Source: Nakamurella sp040546275
GTDB lineage: Bacteria; Actinomycetota; Actinomycetes; Mycobacteriales; Nakamurellaceae
NCBI RefSeq assembly: GCF_040546275.1
Contig: NZ_JBEPNO010000025.1
Span: forward strand, 1-64,000
Direction: 5' to 3'
DNA length: 64,000 bases
This document shows, piece by piece, positions 53,932 to 62,742 of this stretch. Both the position numbers and the translations under genes were made by a program. Positions within the stretch are counted from its first letter, which is position 1, and each line of letters begins with the position of its first letter. The notes beneath the pieces were generated by a model. The model was not told where the DNA came from. It did no database searches and saw only the letters and a program-made list of their open reading frames with translations.

Positions 53932-54648
53932 TCAGTCCGCGCTGATCACCCGGTCGAGCCAGTCGGCGAGAAGCCGCCGTTCGGATTCGCTCAGCACGTC
54001 GAGTCCAGGTGCGATCGCTCGGAAGGCGATAGTGGCGGCCATCGATCCGCCTGCTGCGTGTTTCGATGGGTTCGTCAGGATCTGGCCGAGCACCGCCTCG
54101 TACATCGCAGCCGGCAGACCCGTGTCGCGTTGGTCAGGCGGCGTGGCCAGCAGGGTCTGGATGGTGCCGATACCGGCCGCCTGGATGAGGTCGACGGCGC
54201 GGGGCTCGCTGACCCGGAGCCGACCGGCTACCGCAACCCGATGCACCCGCGCCTCGAGCACCTGCTTCCCCGAACGGATGGCCGGCGACTGCATCACTCG
54301 GCCCGGATCGCTCAGGAGACGGAACAGGGCGGGATTGTCGACGCCGAAATCGATCTGCGTCTCCCATCCGACCCGCAGATCCTCCAAAGGATCGAGATCT
54401 GCTGCTGAGGCGGCCTTCACGATCTCGGATTTGGCAGCCACGAAGGCGGCCATCACGTGTTCGGCGACGGCCTCCATCAGGCCGTCCTTGTCGCCGAACA
54501 GGCGGTAGATCGTCGGTGCCTGCACGCCGGCGCCTTGGGCCACTCCGCGCGTGGTGACCGCTGCCGGCCCGTCTTGTTGGAGCAACCGCACCGCGACATC
54601 AACGATCCGCAGACGTGTGTCGGCCCTGCTGCTGGTCGGCTCGATCAT
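53932..54648 (-). CDS. TetR-family regulator
   Basis: A protein of 238 residues. The helix-turn-helix is residues 12-60: RIVDVAVRLLQQDGPAAVTT, GVAQGAGVQAPTIYRLFGDK. The C-terminal ligand domain is of the general TetR type (GIGTIQTLLATPPDQRDTGL). It is divergent by 87 bases from an NmrA-like reductase, its likely target. No clear palindrome was found by eye in the gap. Confidence 0.88.
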   Translation of the reverse strand: MIEPTSSRADTRLRIVDVAVRLLQQDGPAAVTTRGVAQGAGVQAPTIYRLFGDKDGLMEAVAEHVMAAFVAAKSEIVKAASAADLDPLEDLRVGWETQIDFGVDNPALFRLLSDPGRVMQSPAIRSGKQVLEARVHRVAVAGRLRVSEPRAVDLIQAAGIGTIQTLLATPPDQRDTGLPAAMYEAVLGQILTNPSKHAAGGSMAATIAFRAIAPGLDVLSESERRLLADWLDRVISAD

Positions 54649-54735
54649 GTTGTCAACGGTAACGCACCCTTGCTATCGTCAGGTTTCCAGTGATAAGGTT
54701 TAGACGATTCCATCGCTACTATCGAAGGACTGGCC

Positions 54736-55593
54736 ATGATCGTCATCACCGGAGCAACCGGCGCCCTCAACGGCGCAACAGTCGACCACCTGCTGGAACG
54801 GGTGCCGGCGAGCGACATCGCCGTGGTCGCACGTAATATCGCCAAGGCGCAGCGATTTGCCGACTGCGGCGTGGCCGTCAGGCGCGGTGACTACGCCGAC
54901 CCGAGTTCCCTGCCGGCCGCCTTCGAGGGGGCCGACCAACTACTGCTGGTGTCTTCCAGCGATCCCGCTGCCGACGCAGTGAGCCTGCACCGCAACGCAA
55001 TCGACGCTGCCATCACCGCAGGCGTGGGCCGCATTCTCTACACCAGCCACCAGGGCGCCGCACTGGACACTCCGTTCGGTCCGGGCCGCGACCACGCCGC
55101 CACCGAGCAGCTGCTGGCCGAGTCCGGCATCCCGTGGACCTCGCTGCGCAACGGCTTCTACGCGCACAGCCTGAACTGGTTCACCTCTTCCTGGCGCCAG
55201 ACGGGCGTGATCACGGTCCCCGCTGACGGACCGGTGTCGTGGACCGCCCGTGAGGACGCCGCGGAGGCAGCGGCCGTCATCCTCGCCTCCAACGGCGCCT
55301 ACGACGGCCTCACCACCCTCACCGCCGGAGCCGCGCCGACGTTCGCCGACATCGCCGCGATTGCCTCCGAATTGTCCGGCGAGACAGTCGGTCTCGTCGT
55401 CATGGAGTCGGAGGATTGGGTCGCCGCTCAGGTCGCCACCGGCCAGAAGGAGTTCATGGTGAGATTCCTGCTCGGCATGTACGAGGCCGCCGACCAGGGC
55501 TTCTTCGCCGGGGTCGACCCGCTTCTCGCCACCCTTCTCGGCCGGGAACCACGCACGGCGCGTGACGTGCTCGCCCAGCCGGCGGCGCACTGA
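54736..55593 (+). CDS. NmrA/QOR2-like NAD(P)-binding protein
   Basis: A protein of 285 residues with MIVITGATGALNGATVDHLL at the start (NADP-binding atypical SDR), VVARN with Arg for the phosphate, and RRGDYADPSSLPAAFEGAD. The mid region (GRDHAATEQLLAESGIPWTS, LRNGFYAHSLNWF) matches quinone oxidoreductase 2. It reduces quinones or senses NADPH/NADP balance in the cytosol. Regulated most likely by the divergent TetR. Confidence 0.9.
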   Translation: MIVITGATGALNGATVDHLLERVPASDIAVVARNIAKAQRFADCGVAVRRGDYADPSSLPAAFEGADQLLLVSSSDPAADAVSLHRNAIDAAITAGVGRILYTSHQGAALDTPFGPGRDHAATEQLLAESGIPWTSLRNGFYAHSLNWFTSSWRQTGVITVPADGPVSWTAREDAAEAAAVILASNGAYDGLTTLTAGAAPTFADIAAIASELSGETVGLVVMESEDWVAAQVATGQKEFMVRFLLGMYEAADQGFFAGVDPLLATLLGREPRTARDVLAQPAAH

Positions 55594-55608
55594 GGTTGGA
55601 GCTGCGCC

Positions 55609-56187
55609 TCAGCCGAGCGAGATGCTTGCTGCGCGAAGCTCTTCCAGCGCAGACAGCGTGTACGGCGCGAGGTGGTCGTCCTCGTCACGGTCGCCCTCGG
55701 CCCACTCGGCGTAGCCGCGCTTGAACGCCATGACGCCGAGTTCACCCGCGAGATGCGCGGTTGCGTCGGCTACACCGCGCGCGATCAATGCAGCGGTCAT
55801 TGCCACCGCGAGGCCGACGCTCTTGAGCGCGTCACGTTCCTGGAGTTCGGTGCTGGCGGCGATGGCTGCTTTGATGCGAGGCCCCAGTTCGCGGTTCTCC
55901 GGGCCCATCGCACCCGATGCGCGCTCGAGGCCGGCCGCGACCGCCTCGAGCGGGCTCGCGTTGGCGGGGGCCTCGGTGATCCCTTCGGCCAGCAGCTGGC
56001 CGAGCGTCTCCTGTCCGGCCACGAGAAGCTCGCGCTTGTCGGCGAAGTGGCGGAAGAAGGTGCTCTTGGTGACCCCGGCGCGCTCGGCGATCTGCGCGAC
56101 CGTCGTGTCGTCGTACCCCTGCTCGGTGAACAGGTCGACGGCGACGAAGACGAGCCGCTCGCGTGCTCCGGGTTCCCACCTTGCCAT
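55609..56187 (-). CDS. TetR-family regulator
   Basis: A protein of 192 residues with helix-turn-helix LVFVAVDLFTEQGYDDTTVA, QIAERAGVTKSTFFRHFADK at residues 12-52. The C-terminal part (GLERASGAMGPENRELGPRI) follows the common MftR/TetR_C style. It is divergent from an epimerase gene, with two palindromic sites between them, the best-supported regulator/operator pair of the window. Confidence 0.9.
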   Translation of the reverse strand: MARWEPGARERLVFVAVDLFTEQGYDDTTVAQIAERAGVTKSTFFRHFADKRELLVAGQETLGQLLAEGITEAPANASPLEAVAAGLERASGAMGPENRELGPRIKAAIAASTELQERDALKSVGLAVAMTAALIARGVADATAHLAGELGVMAFKRGYAEWAEGDRDEDDHLAPYTLSALEELRAASISLG

Positions 56188-56200
56188 GGGTCCATCCTAG

Positions 56201-56257
56201 GTGATGGGACTTCTGTCCCGTGACTCTGGTACGGTGATGGGACAAGAGTCCCATCAC
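56201..56257. promoter_or_regulatory. Two 24-bp palindromes, candidate tandem TetR operators
   Basis: Site 2 (56234-56257) is perfect: gtgatgggac, 4 bp, gtcccatcac. Site 1 (56201-56224) has the same left arm and a right arm matching at 7 of 10. Their centres are 33 bp apart, about three helical turns, so two dimers could bind one DNA face. The sites fill most of the 86-bp gap between the divergent TetR and epimerase genes. Confidence 0.85.
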
Positions 56258-56273
56258 TTCCTAGGAGAAACCC

Positions 56274-57155
56274 ATGCGTGTCTTCATCACCGGTGGCACC
56301 GGCCTGATCGGCTCCGCCGTGGTCGCCGAGCTACTCGACAACGGCCACACCGTCCTTGCCCTCACTCGCTCCGATGCGTCTGCCCGGGCCGTCGAAGCCG
56401 TTGGCGCCAAGTCCATTCGAGGCGGCCTTGCCGATCTGGACGTGCTGCGCACCGGCGCCGCACAGTCGGACGGCGTCATCCACCTGGCGTTCGGCAACGA
56501 CTTCAGCAGCGCCGACGCCGTGGCCACGTCGGTGGCGGAGGAGACGGCCGCACTCATGACCCTGGGTGAGACGCTCATCGGCACCGACCGCCCGTTGGTC
56601 ACCGTGTCGGGTACGCCCTGGGTTGCGGGGCGCCTCTCGACCGAGGAAGACCCGCTTCCGTTGGACGGGCCGGTCGGCGGCCGCGGCGGCACGGTGAACG
56701 CGATGATCGGCCTGTCCTCGCAGGGAGTCCGCAGCTCCGCCATCCGCATGCCGCGGACAGTCCACAACAAGGGCGCCGGTGGATTCGCCGGCCTGCTGAC
56801 CCAGATGGCGCGCCGGGCCGGGGTGTCGGGCTACCCGGGCGACGGCGCCCAGCGCTGGCCGGCCGTGCACGCGCTCGATGCCGCAGTCCTGTTCCGCCTG
56901 GCCCTGGAGTCGGCGCCGGCCGGCACCTCCTGGCACGCCGTCGATGACGAGGGTGACGCGGTGCGCGACATCGCCGCTGTCATCGGCCGGCGGCTGGGAC
57001 TGGCGGTCGAGTCGCTCCCGGAGGCGAACTTCGGCCCGCTCGGCGCGATCTTCGCGATGGACCAGCCGTCGTCCAGTACCCGCACCCGCGAAGCCCTCGG
57101 CTGGAAGCCGACGCACCCGAGCCTGCTGGAAGACCTGGAGAACGTCCAGCCCTGA
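56274..57155 (+). CDS. NAD-dependent epimerase/dehydratase-family protein (extended SDR)
   Basis: A protein of 293 residues with TAGGAG before ATG 56274. The cofactor motif is MRVFITGGTGLIGSAVVAEL, followed by LALTRSDASARAVEAVGAKS and VIHLAFGNDFS. A catalytic Tyr-x3-Lys pair is not evident; SQGVRSSAIRMPRTVHNKG replaces the usual region, as in many atypical members. The C-terminus ends in a typical substrate-binding helix (TREALGWKPTHPSLLEDLEN). Probably induced when the divergent TetR releases its operators. Confidence 0.9.
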   Translation: MRVFITGGTGLIGSAVVAELLDNGHTVLALTRSDASARAVEAVGAKSIRGGLADLDVLRTGAAQSDGVIHLAFGNDFSSADAVATSVAEETAALMTLGETLIGTDRPLVTVSGTPWVAGRLSTEEDPLPLDGPVGGRGGTVNAMIGLSSQGVRSSAIRMPRTVHNKGAGGFAGLLTQMARRAGVSGYPGDGAQRWPAVHALDAAVLFRLALESAPAGTSWHAVDDEGDAVRDIAAVIGRRLGLAVESLPEANFGPLGAIFAMDQPSSSTRTREALGWKPTHPSLLEDLENVQP

Positions 57156-57303
57156 ACTCGACGAGGACGAACCCATTTGGTCGAACCGCATCCTCACGCT
57201 GCCGGGAGTTGTTAGGGTCCTCGGCTGTAAGGAGATGGACCGGGGAGCGGCGGAGATGACGTCGCCTGTGATCCCGAGCCGTCGAGTTGACCAGGGGGGT
57301 CTG

Positions 57304-57882
57304 ATGACGGGTCCGAACTACTGGCCTGCGCAGCCGGGGCCGGCGCCGCGGGTTCCGGTGCAGCAGGCACCGGCACGACGCACCGGCCTACCGGCCTGGG
57401 CCGGGATCCTCGCCGCGTTGGCGCTGATCGCCGGCGGCTGGTTCGGAGCCGGCGCGATCGTCTCGCCTGACGCCCAGGCGGCGACGGGTGGGAAGTCCCC
57501 GGTCTCGCCATCAGCCACGCCGCCCGCAACCGGCAGCGGCCAGGCGGTCTCGACTGCGACCCGCCCGCCACAGTCGGCCAGGACCTATCCGGACCCGCTT
57601 CCGCAGGCTCTCCAGCCGGCCGGCAACCCAAAGGTCACCAGCCTGAGCACCTACTCGAAGGGTGACTTCAGCGGCCGTTTCGACGGGCAGACTGCGGCCA
57701 CCTACGCGGCGTGGGTCAAGAAGCTGAAGGCGGCCGGCTTCACGCCCAGCGCCGGCAAGAAGAACGACAGCACGAACTTCGACCTGTCCAAGGGGCACAT
57801 CCGGATCCTCGGCGACTACCTTGCCGGGGCCGACGAGGGACACAGTTCGATCACGTTCGTGTACGACGAGGCGGGAGCCTGA
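57304..57882 (+). CDS. Single-pass membrane protein of unknown function
   Basis: A protein of 192 residues; a G6 run lies five bases before ATG 57304. A Pro-rich cytosolic start (GPNYWPAQPGPAPRVPVQQA) precedes one membrane helix (AWAGILAALALIAGGWFGAG), a low-complexity Ser/Thr/Pro linker and a compact outer domain (YAAWVKKLKAAGFTPSAGKK; HIRILGDYLAGADEGHSSIT). No family recognised. The stop is one base before the start of the metallopeptidase gene, so the two are co-translated and probably function together. Confidence 0.75.
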   Translation: MTGPNYWPAQPGPAPRVPVQQAPARRTGLPAWAGILAALALIAGGWFGAGAIVSPDAQAATGGKSPVSPSATPPATGSGQAVSTATRPPQSARTYPDPLPQALQPAGNPKVTSLSTYSKGDFSGRFDGQTAATYAAWVKKLKAAGFTPSAGKKNDSTNFDLSKGHIRILGDYLAGADEGHSSITFVYDEAGA

Positions 57883-57883
57883 G

Positions 57884-59353
57884 ATGAGCGTCCCGCCTCC
57901 CCCCGGCCAGTACTGGCCCGCACCGCCGTACCCGCAGTACGCGGCGCCGCCCCCCCGCAAGGCCGCCGGCTGGCCAATCCTGTTGATCGGCCTGGTGGTG
58001 GCCCTGGTGGTCGGCGGGGTGCACGGCTTCCTCAACTACCAGCACGCCCACCCTTCGAATTCCACGACTGCGACGCCTTCACCCACCTCGCCGTCGAAGA
58101 CCACCCAGCCGCGGGCTGCCCTCGACGCCCCGCGGGCCCTGGCCGACCAGCTGTCGTTCGACATCGGGAGCAAGAACGAAAAGGCCTACCTGTCTCACTT
58201 CTCGGGCGCGGCCGTCGCACCGGCGACGCTCTGGTGGAACAACATGACCGCACTGGGCTTCGACTACGGCGCCGCAGCCGTCGGTGACAGGCCGCCCAGC
58301 CAGGCAACCTCGGCCACGCTCACGCTCACCCTCGGTGTCCATTCACCGTTGATGCCGGTGATGTCCGGCGCCAGCGACGGCACCAGCCAACTGCCGGTTC
58401 CCGGCACTGCCTACACGATCACGCTGACCGATCAACCCACCGGATTCCCTTTGGTGACCGCCATGAAAGGCACGTCCAACGCCCCCTGGGATCAAGGCGC
58501 GCTCTACGTGAATCACCAGAAGAACGTCACCGTGGCCGGCCTGCCCGCCGAGAAGAAGTTTGTCGACACCGAGGCCGCAAAAGCCCAGAGGGCCGCCGAT
58601 TGGGTCCTCAAGTTCCTCGGGCCCTACGCCGGGCAGGTCCACCAGAAGGGATTCGTCGCTTTTGTCTCGGCCGATGCGAAAACAAGAGCCGGCTGGCTGC
58701 AGACCGCGCCCAAGGGGAGAGGCTGGGTCGCCGACCCGTCCCTGGTGGCGGGCCTCTTCACCCCGCTCGCGTCGGTCCAGGGGGCCGGCGACGACCAACT
58801 GTCCGTGCTGACCACCGGCTACGTCATCCTGGGCAGCACGCAGAAGGATCCCGTCGACGACCTCGGCACCATGGTGCACGAGTTCGCCCACAACCTCGCA
58901 TCGGTGAACGACCTCTGGTCGTTCGGCGACGGAAAAGCCCTGCCCGCCTGGGTGGTCGAGGGTTGGGCAAGATACATCGAGGCCTATTACCACTACACAC
59001 CCACCAATCCGCTGGCCAAGAAACCATCGGCCAAGCCATTCCTGTCCGAAGGCCTTGTCAAATTGCCGCATCCGGCTTTCGCCGGAACGGTACCCACCGA
59101 CGCACAGGTCTACGGCAATGCGAAGCTGGCCGATTACTACTACGACCTCGGGGCGTCGGTCTACGAGTACCTGTCGATCACCTACGGCCCCGACCAGGGA
59201 TTCCATTCGATGGTCCTGGGATATTCGAACGGAGCCGGTGGCCCGTTCACCACCATTCTGGAATCGAAGACCGGCAGTGAGCTGACCTACACCGACCCTG
59301 ACGTCATCGAGGCCGGTTGGGCCAAGTGGTACCGCACGTTCTACGGAGCCTGA
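57884..59353 (+). CDS. Membrane-anchored zinc metallopeptidase (HExxH, gluzincin-like)
   Basis: A protein of 489 residues. A Pro-rich start (PPPPGQYWPAPPYPQYAAPP) precedes a membrane helix (PILLIGLVVALVVGGVHGFL), a linker, and an NTF2-like or scaffold region. The catalytic site is TMVHEFAHNLASVND near residue 330, with WVVEGWARYIEAYYH supplying the third ligand Glu. The tail (YDLGASVYEYLSITYGPDQG; EAGWAKWYRTFYG) is as in collagenase/peptidase MA-like membrane proteins. The active site faces the outside. Same Pro-rich anchor style as the upstream gene, suggesting a shared envelope complex. Confidence 0.82.
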   Translation: MSVPPPPGQYWPAPPYPQYAAPPPRKAAGWPILLIGLVVALVVGGVHGFLNYQHAHPSNSTTATPSPTSPSKTTQPRAALDAPRALADQLSFDIGSKNEKAYLSHFSGAAVAPATLWWNNMTALGFDYGAAAVGDRPPSQATSATLTLTLGVHSPLMPVMSGASDGTSQLPVPGTAYTITLTDQPTGFPLVTAMKGTSNAPWDQGALYVNHQKNVTVAGLPAEKKFVDTEAAKAQRAADWVLKFLGPYAGQVHQKGFVAFVSADAKTRAGWLQTAPKGRGWVADPSLVAGLFTPLASVQGAGDDQLSVLTTGYVILGSTQKDPVDDLGTMVHEFAHNLASVNDLWSFGDGKALPAWVVEGWARYIEAYYHYTPTNPLAKKPSAKPFLSEGLVKLPHPAFAGTVPTDAQVYGNAKLADYYYDLGASVYEYLSITYGPDQGFHSMVLGYSNGAGGPFTTILESKTGSELTYTDPDVIEAGWAKWYRTFYGA

Positions 59354-59457
59354 ACGGGTCCACATTCCGTCGAGGGTCGCGGGAATTCCTGATCGTTCTT
59401 CACGACTGACGGGGCAGGTTCTCGTGTGTTGGCGGGCCGATCGGTCATCATCAGAGG

Positions 59458-60432
59458 ATGACCTCGCCTCCGGAGCTGAGCGATGCCGAGGCCGCGACCA
59501 TCGCGGCCGCCTTCGACCTCGGGGACGTCCTCGATCACGTCGGCCCCACTGGGCGGGGCGAGCTGGGCTTCGTCTTCCGGCTGACGACCACCCGCGGCAC
59601 GTGGGCGGTCAAGAGGTTGATCTCCCCGCAGCTCGAGGCGGAGGTGCGGGAGGACGTCGAGTTCGTCGCAGCCGCCCGGTCGGCTGGGGTGCCCACCCCG
59701 GCGATGCTGACCACCCGGAGCGGGGCCGTCCTGCTGGACCTGCCGGCCGCGCAGGTGCGCATCACCGAATGGGTCGACCTGTCGGAGGTCGACCCGACAC
59801 TGAACGCCGAAGCGGTCGGCGCCGCGCTCGGCCAGTTGCATCGCACCCCTTTCCGTGGGACCCGAGGACTGCACCCGTGGTATCGAGAGCCGGTGGGCGC
59901 GCAGCGATGGGGTGAGCTTCTCGTGGCGCTGACGGATGCTCGGGCGCCGTTCGCCGACGACCTGGCCGGCCTGCGCGAGGACTTCATTGCTCTGGAACAG
60001 ATGATGGTCGACCCAGCCGATCCGCAGACCTGTCACCGAGACCTCTTCCCGGAGAACCTTCGTGGCACGGTCGACGGTTCGGTGTGCATCATCGATTGGG
60101 ACAACCACGGGCTGGCCGGCGCGAGTCAGGAAATGGCCTTCGTGGTCTGGGGTTTCGCCGGCGGCCTGGCCGACCGCGTCACCGCGATCGTCGAAAGCTA
60201 CCGGGCCTGCGGCGGGCCGGGCCGGGTCCACAGCCCCGGCGATTTCACCATGCTGATCGCAGTACTCGGGCACATCAACGAAAGAGCCTGTACCCATTGG
60301 CTCATGCATTCCCCAGGGGACCCCGAACGAGAGCGGCTCGCTGATCTTTTCGGGGAGACGGTCGCCGACCCCCTCACCAGGTCGGTCATCGCGGACCTGC
60401 TGGACGCGGTCGGCTCCAGCGCCCGCGGCTGA
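59458..60432 (+). CDS. Aminoglycoside-phosphotransferase (APH)-family kinase
   Basis: A protein of 324 residues with a protein-kinase-like fold. The ATP-binding lobe has RGTWAVKRLISPQ (Lys); the catalytic loop is CHRDLFPEN at about residue 193, and the metal motif CIIDWDNHGLAGA follows. Bacterial APH/ChoK relatives phosphorylate antibiotics, choline or sugars; the acceptor is unknown. It is monocistronic, with a GC-rich gap of about 100 bases before it. Confidence 0.87.
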   Translation: MTSPPELSDAEAATIAAAFDLGDVLDHVGPTGRGELGFVFRLTTTRGTWAVKRLISPQLEAEVREDVEFVAAARSAGVPTPAMLTTRSGAVLLDLPAAQVRITEWVDLSEVDPTLNAEAVGAALGQLHRTPFRGTRGLHPWYREPVGAQRWGELLVALTDARAPFADDLAGLREDFIALEQMMVDPADPQTCHRDLFPENLRGTVDGSVCIIDWDNHGLAGASQEMAFVVWGFAGGLADRVTAIVESYRACGGPGRVHSPGDFTMLIAVLGHINERACTHWLMHSPGDPERERLADLFGETVADPLTRSVIADLLDAVGSSARG

Positions 60433-60615
60433 GCCCAGAGTCGCCCTGTCCAGGTGGCCGGTCGATTTTCGCGACCGATGGATCTGCAGCAAGTTGAAAT
60501 CCCCGGAGATGGAACCGGTGGCTCGCGGCGATCGTCAACAACAGGAGCCGAATCCCACATCCGGAACGACCTTGGTGCGGGTAGCACCATTAACTCAGCG
60601 ACAGAGGGGTCACCA

Positions 60616-61137
60616 ATGAGATTCATCAACAGGTCCATGCGTCCGAGGGTGATGCAGGCACGAGGGAAGGCGATCCGAACCAAATTGCTGGTGGTGGTCG
60701 TCGCATGCGCCGGAATGTTGGGTGGGGGCCTCGTTCTGGCGACGCCGGCCAACGCCGCCGTCAATGGTTGCAATGGATCTTTCCTGGCGTCGAAGCCGAT
60801 CTATCACGGCAGCACCAAGATTGGCGAGCTCGACCTCTACTGGGACGCGGCTGCTCGGCACAACTGTGCCACCACTGTCCATACCGGTGCGACCTACGGA
60901 GTCAGAGTACCCACCAGCGTCGAGGTTTACGCGATAGTTGCCCCCAGTCCGGATCTCCGTCCGCCCGGGCAACAGCCGGACTTGTCAGGCAGAGGGTCGG
61001 ACAGCGGCAACTACGGCTACTACGCGAATGCGTCGACCAAGATCGACACCTCCCACTACTGCGTCGAGGCCACCGGCAACATCGTCTGGGCGGGCTCCAA
61101 CCACGTGGTGACTCTCGGTCCGGCTTGGTGTGGCTAG
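60616..61137 (+). CDS. Small secreted protein, spore-associated-protein-like
   Basis: A protein of 173 residues from ATG 60616 with GAGGGG upstream. A basic start and hydrophobic core (LLVVVVACAGMLGGGLVLAT) end in TPANAAVNG, a classic Ala-x-Ala signal peptidase site. The mature part has four to five Cys (NGCNGSF, RHNCATT, HYCVEATG, PAWCG), suggesting two disulfides, and motifs IGELDLYWDAA and GNYGYYA that recall actinobacterial SapA-like proteins. The family call is tentative. It may be extracellular; no enzyme motif. Confidence 0.7.
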   Translation: MRFINRSMRPRVMQARGKAIRTKLLVVVVACAGMLGGGLVLATPANAAVNGCNGSFLASKPIYHGSTKIGELDLYWDAAARHNCATTVHTGATYGVRVPTSVEVYAIVAPSPDLRPPGQQPDLSGRGSDSGNYGYYANASTKIDTSHYCVEATGNIVWAGSNHVVTLGPAWCG

Positions 61138-61141
61138 GACG

Positions 61142-61157
61142 CCGGGCCTGTGCCCGG
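61142..61157 (+). terminator. Short hairpin after the secreted-protein gene
   Basis: ccgggc and gcccgg pair across a 4-nt loop, five bases after the stop codon. Stem of six GC pairs without a T-run. Confidence 0.45.
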
Positions 61158-61188
61158 TGGCTTCAGCATCCACCGGGGTCAGTTTCCC

Positions 61189-61211
61189 TCTACGATCACA
61201 TCGATCGTAGA
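61189..61211. promoter_or_regulatory. 9-bp inverted repeat upstream of the YncE-like gene
   Basis: tctacgatc and gatcgtaga flank a 5-bp spacer, 76 bases before the lipoprotein start. No regulator is adjacent, so the binding protein is unknown. Confidence 0.55.
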
Positions 61212-61286
61212 CAAGGTCCAAGTTGGTGAACCTGCAGTCGACGCGTTGACCGTTGTTTCGCTCGGTACGGCATCCATGGAGGAGCG

Positions 61287-62627
61287 ATGACCTCAGGGCA
61301 TCCCCGAGCGACCCGGCCGTTGACTGGATTCGCCGGCCTGCTGGTGAGCGCCCTGTTGGTTGCCGGCTGTACCGCAAACAGTGCTATTTCGGTCCCCACG
61401 GCGCCTTCCAGTAGCACCCTCCAGGGACCTCCCCACAGCCCGGTCAACACACCCGGCACGTCGCCAGGTCCGGTGAGCGGAGCGAGTTCGGCTCCGCTAC
61501 CGACCCGAACCCGACTGACCGAGCCGACCAGAACGCCCTCCACCCTTCGGCCATCCGCGACCCGGAGCCCACCCCAGACCAAGCCGACGGCACTCCCCGG
61601 CATGCCTCCGGTGATCGACCAGCACAACATCTACGCTTCCGCCGGTGCTGGAATGGTCGGCGCCGCGACGGCCGGGTTCCCGCACTATGCGTACGTCCCG
61701 CACAACAAGTCCGGCGACGTGTGGGTCATCGACCAGCTCACCCACCGGGTGATTCGAAAGTGCGCCGTCGGTATCGAGGTCCAGCACGTCGTCCCGTCGT
61801 ACGACATGACCGAGCTCTACGCCACCGACGACGTCGGCAACAAGATCCGGGTGATCGACCCGCGGACGGGCCGTTGCGGACGCACCATTCCGGTGATCGA
61901 TCCGTACAACATGTACTTCACACCCGATGGCCGGTACGCGATCTCGGTGGCCGAGGAGTTGCGGGAACTTGTCTGGTACGACCGGCACACCTGGCAGATC
62001 AAGGATGTCACCCCCATTCCGCAGTGCGCCGGCATCGACCACGCCGACTTCAGCGCGGACGGGCGCACCGCGGTCTTCACCTGCGAGTTCGCCGGCCGCG
62101 TCGCCGTCATCGACGTGGCGTCGCACCAGGTCCTACGGACGGTGGACATGCCGGTCCGGAACACCATGATGGGGCCACAGGACATCAAGCTCGCGCCCGA
62201 CGCCAGCGTCTACTACATCGCCGATTCCGACTCCAATGGTGTCTGGGTTCTGAATGGGGCGGCGACAAAAGTGTTGCGGCACATCCCGACCGGCAACGGC
62301 GCCCATGGCCTCTACCTGAGCCGCAGCGCCAAGGAGCTGTACGTGACGAACCGGCTGGCCGGCACCGTCAGCGTGCTGGATGCCTATACCGGACGGAAGA
62401 TCACCCAGTGGGTGATACCAGGGGGCGGCAGTCCGGACATGGGAAATGTGACGGCTGACGGAAGGCAACTCTGGGTGTCAGGCCGGTACGACAACGTCGT
62501 CTACGTGTTCGACACCCGCACCGGCCACCTCATCGCGAAGATCCCGGTGGGCAACGGACCCCATGGCTTGGCGCTGGTCCCGCTACCCGGGCGGTACAGC
62601 CTGGGGCACACGGGCATTACCCGGTGA
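61287..62627 (+). CDS. Lipoprotein with YncE/YVTN-type beta-propeller
   Basis: A protein of 446 residues; GGAGGAG precedes ATG 61287. The signal peptide ends in the lipobox LLVAGC at about residue 28, so the protein is lipid-anchored outside the membrane. A Ser/Thr/Pro linker of about 75 residues is followed by seven-bladed propeller repeats (HYAYVPHNKSGDVWVIDQLT, ELYATDDVGNKIRVIDPRTG, KELYVTNRLAGTVSVLDAYT, QLWVSGRYDNVVYVFDTRTG). Propellers of this sort bind ligands or proteins at the envelope. The convergent neighbour is a polysaccharide deacetylase lipoprotein, a pairing I have seen in other actinobacteria. Confidence 0.88.
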   Translation: MTSGHPRATRPLTGFAGLLVSALLVAGCTANSAISVPTAPSSSTLQGPPHSPVNTPGTSPGPVSGASSAPLPTRTRLTEPTRTPSTLRPSATRSPPQTKPTALPGMPPVIDQHNIYASAGAGMVGAATAGFPHYAYVPHNKSGDVWVIDQLTHRVIRKCAVGIEVQHVVPSYDMTELYATDDVGNKIRVIDPRTGRCGRTIPVIDPYNMYFTPDGRYAISVAEELRELVWYDRHTWQIKDVTPIPQCAGIDHADFSADGRTAVFTCEFAGRVAVIDVASHQVLRTVDMPVRNTMMGPQDIKLAPDASVYYIADSDSNGVWVLNGAATKVLRHIPTGNGAHGLYLSRSAKELYVTNRLAGTVSVLDAYTGRKITQWVIPGGGSPDMGNVTADGRQLWVSGRYDNVVYVFDTRTGHLIAKIPVGNGPHGLALVPLPGRYSLGHTGITR

Positions 62628-62654
62628 CCGTTCGGCCAGGAGACCTCCACGCCC

Positions 62655-62700
62655 GGTGATCACATCGTCGGCCGCCGGCCCAACGTGGCCATCGATCACC
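62655..62700. terminator. Irregular hairpin between convergent envelope genes
   Basis: ggtgatc (62655-62661) and gatcacc (62694-62700) pair, with a further ggcc pairing inside. It lies between the ends of the propeller and deacetylase genes. The loop is long, so this is a weak call. Confidence 0.35.
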
Positions 62701-62742
62701 GAGAACACCTGGCGGGGCATCCCGTTTCCCGCTCAGGGCCTG

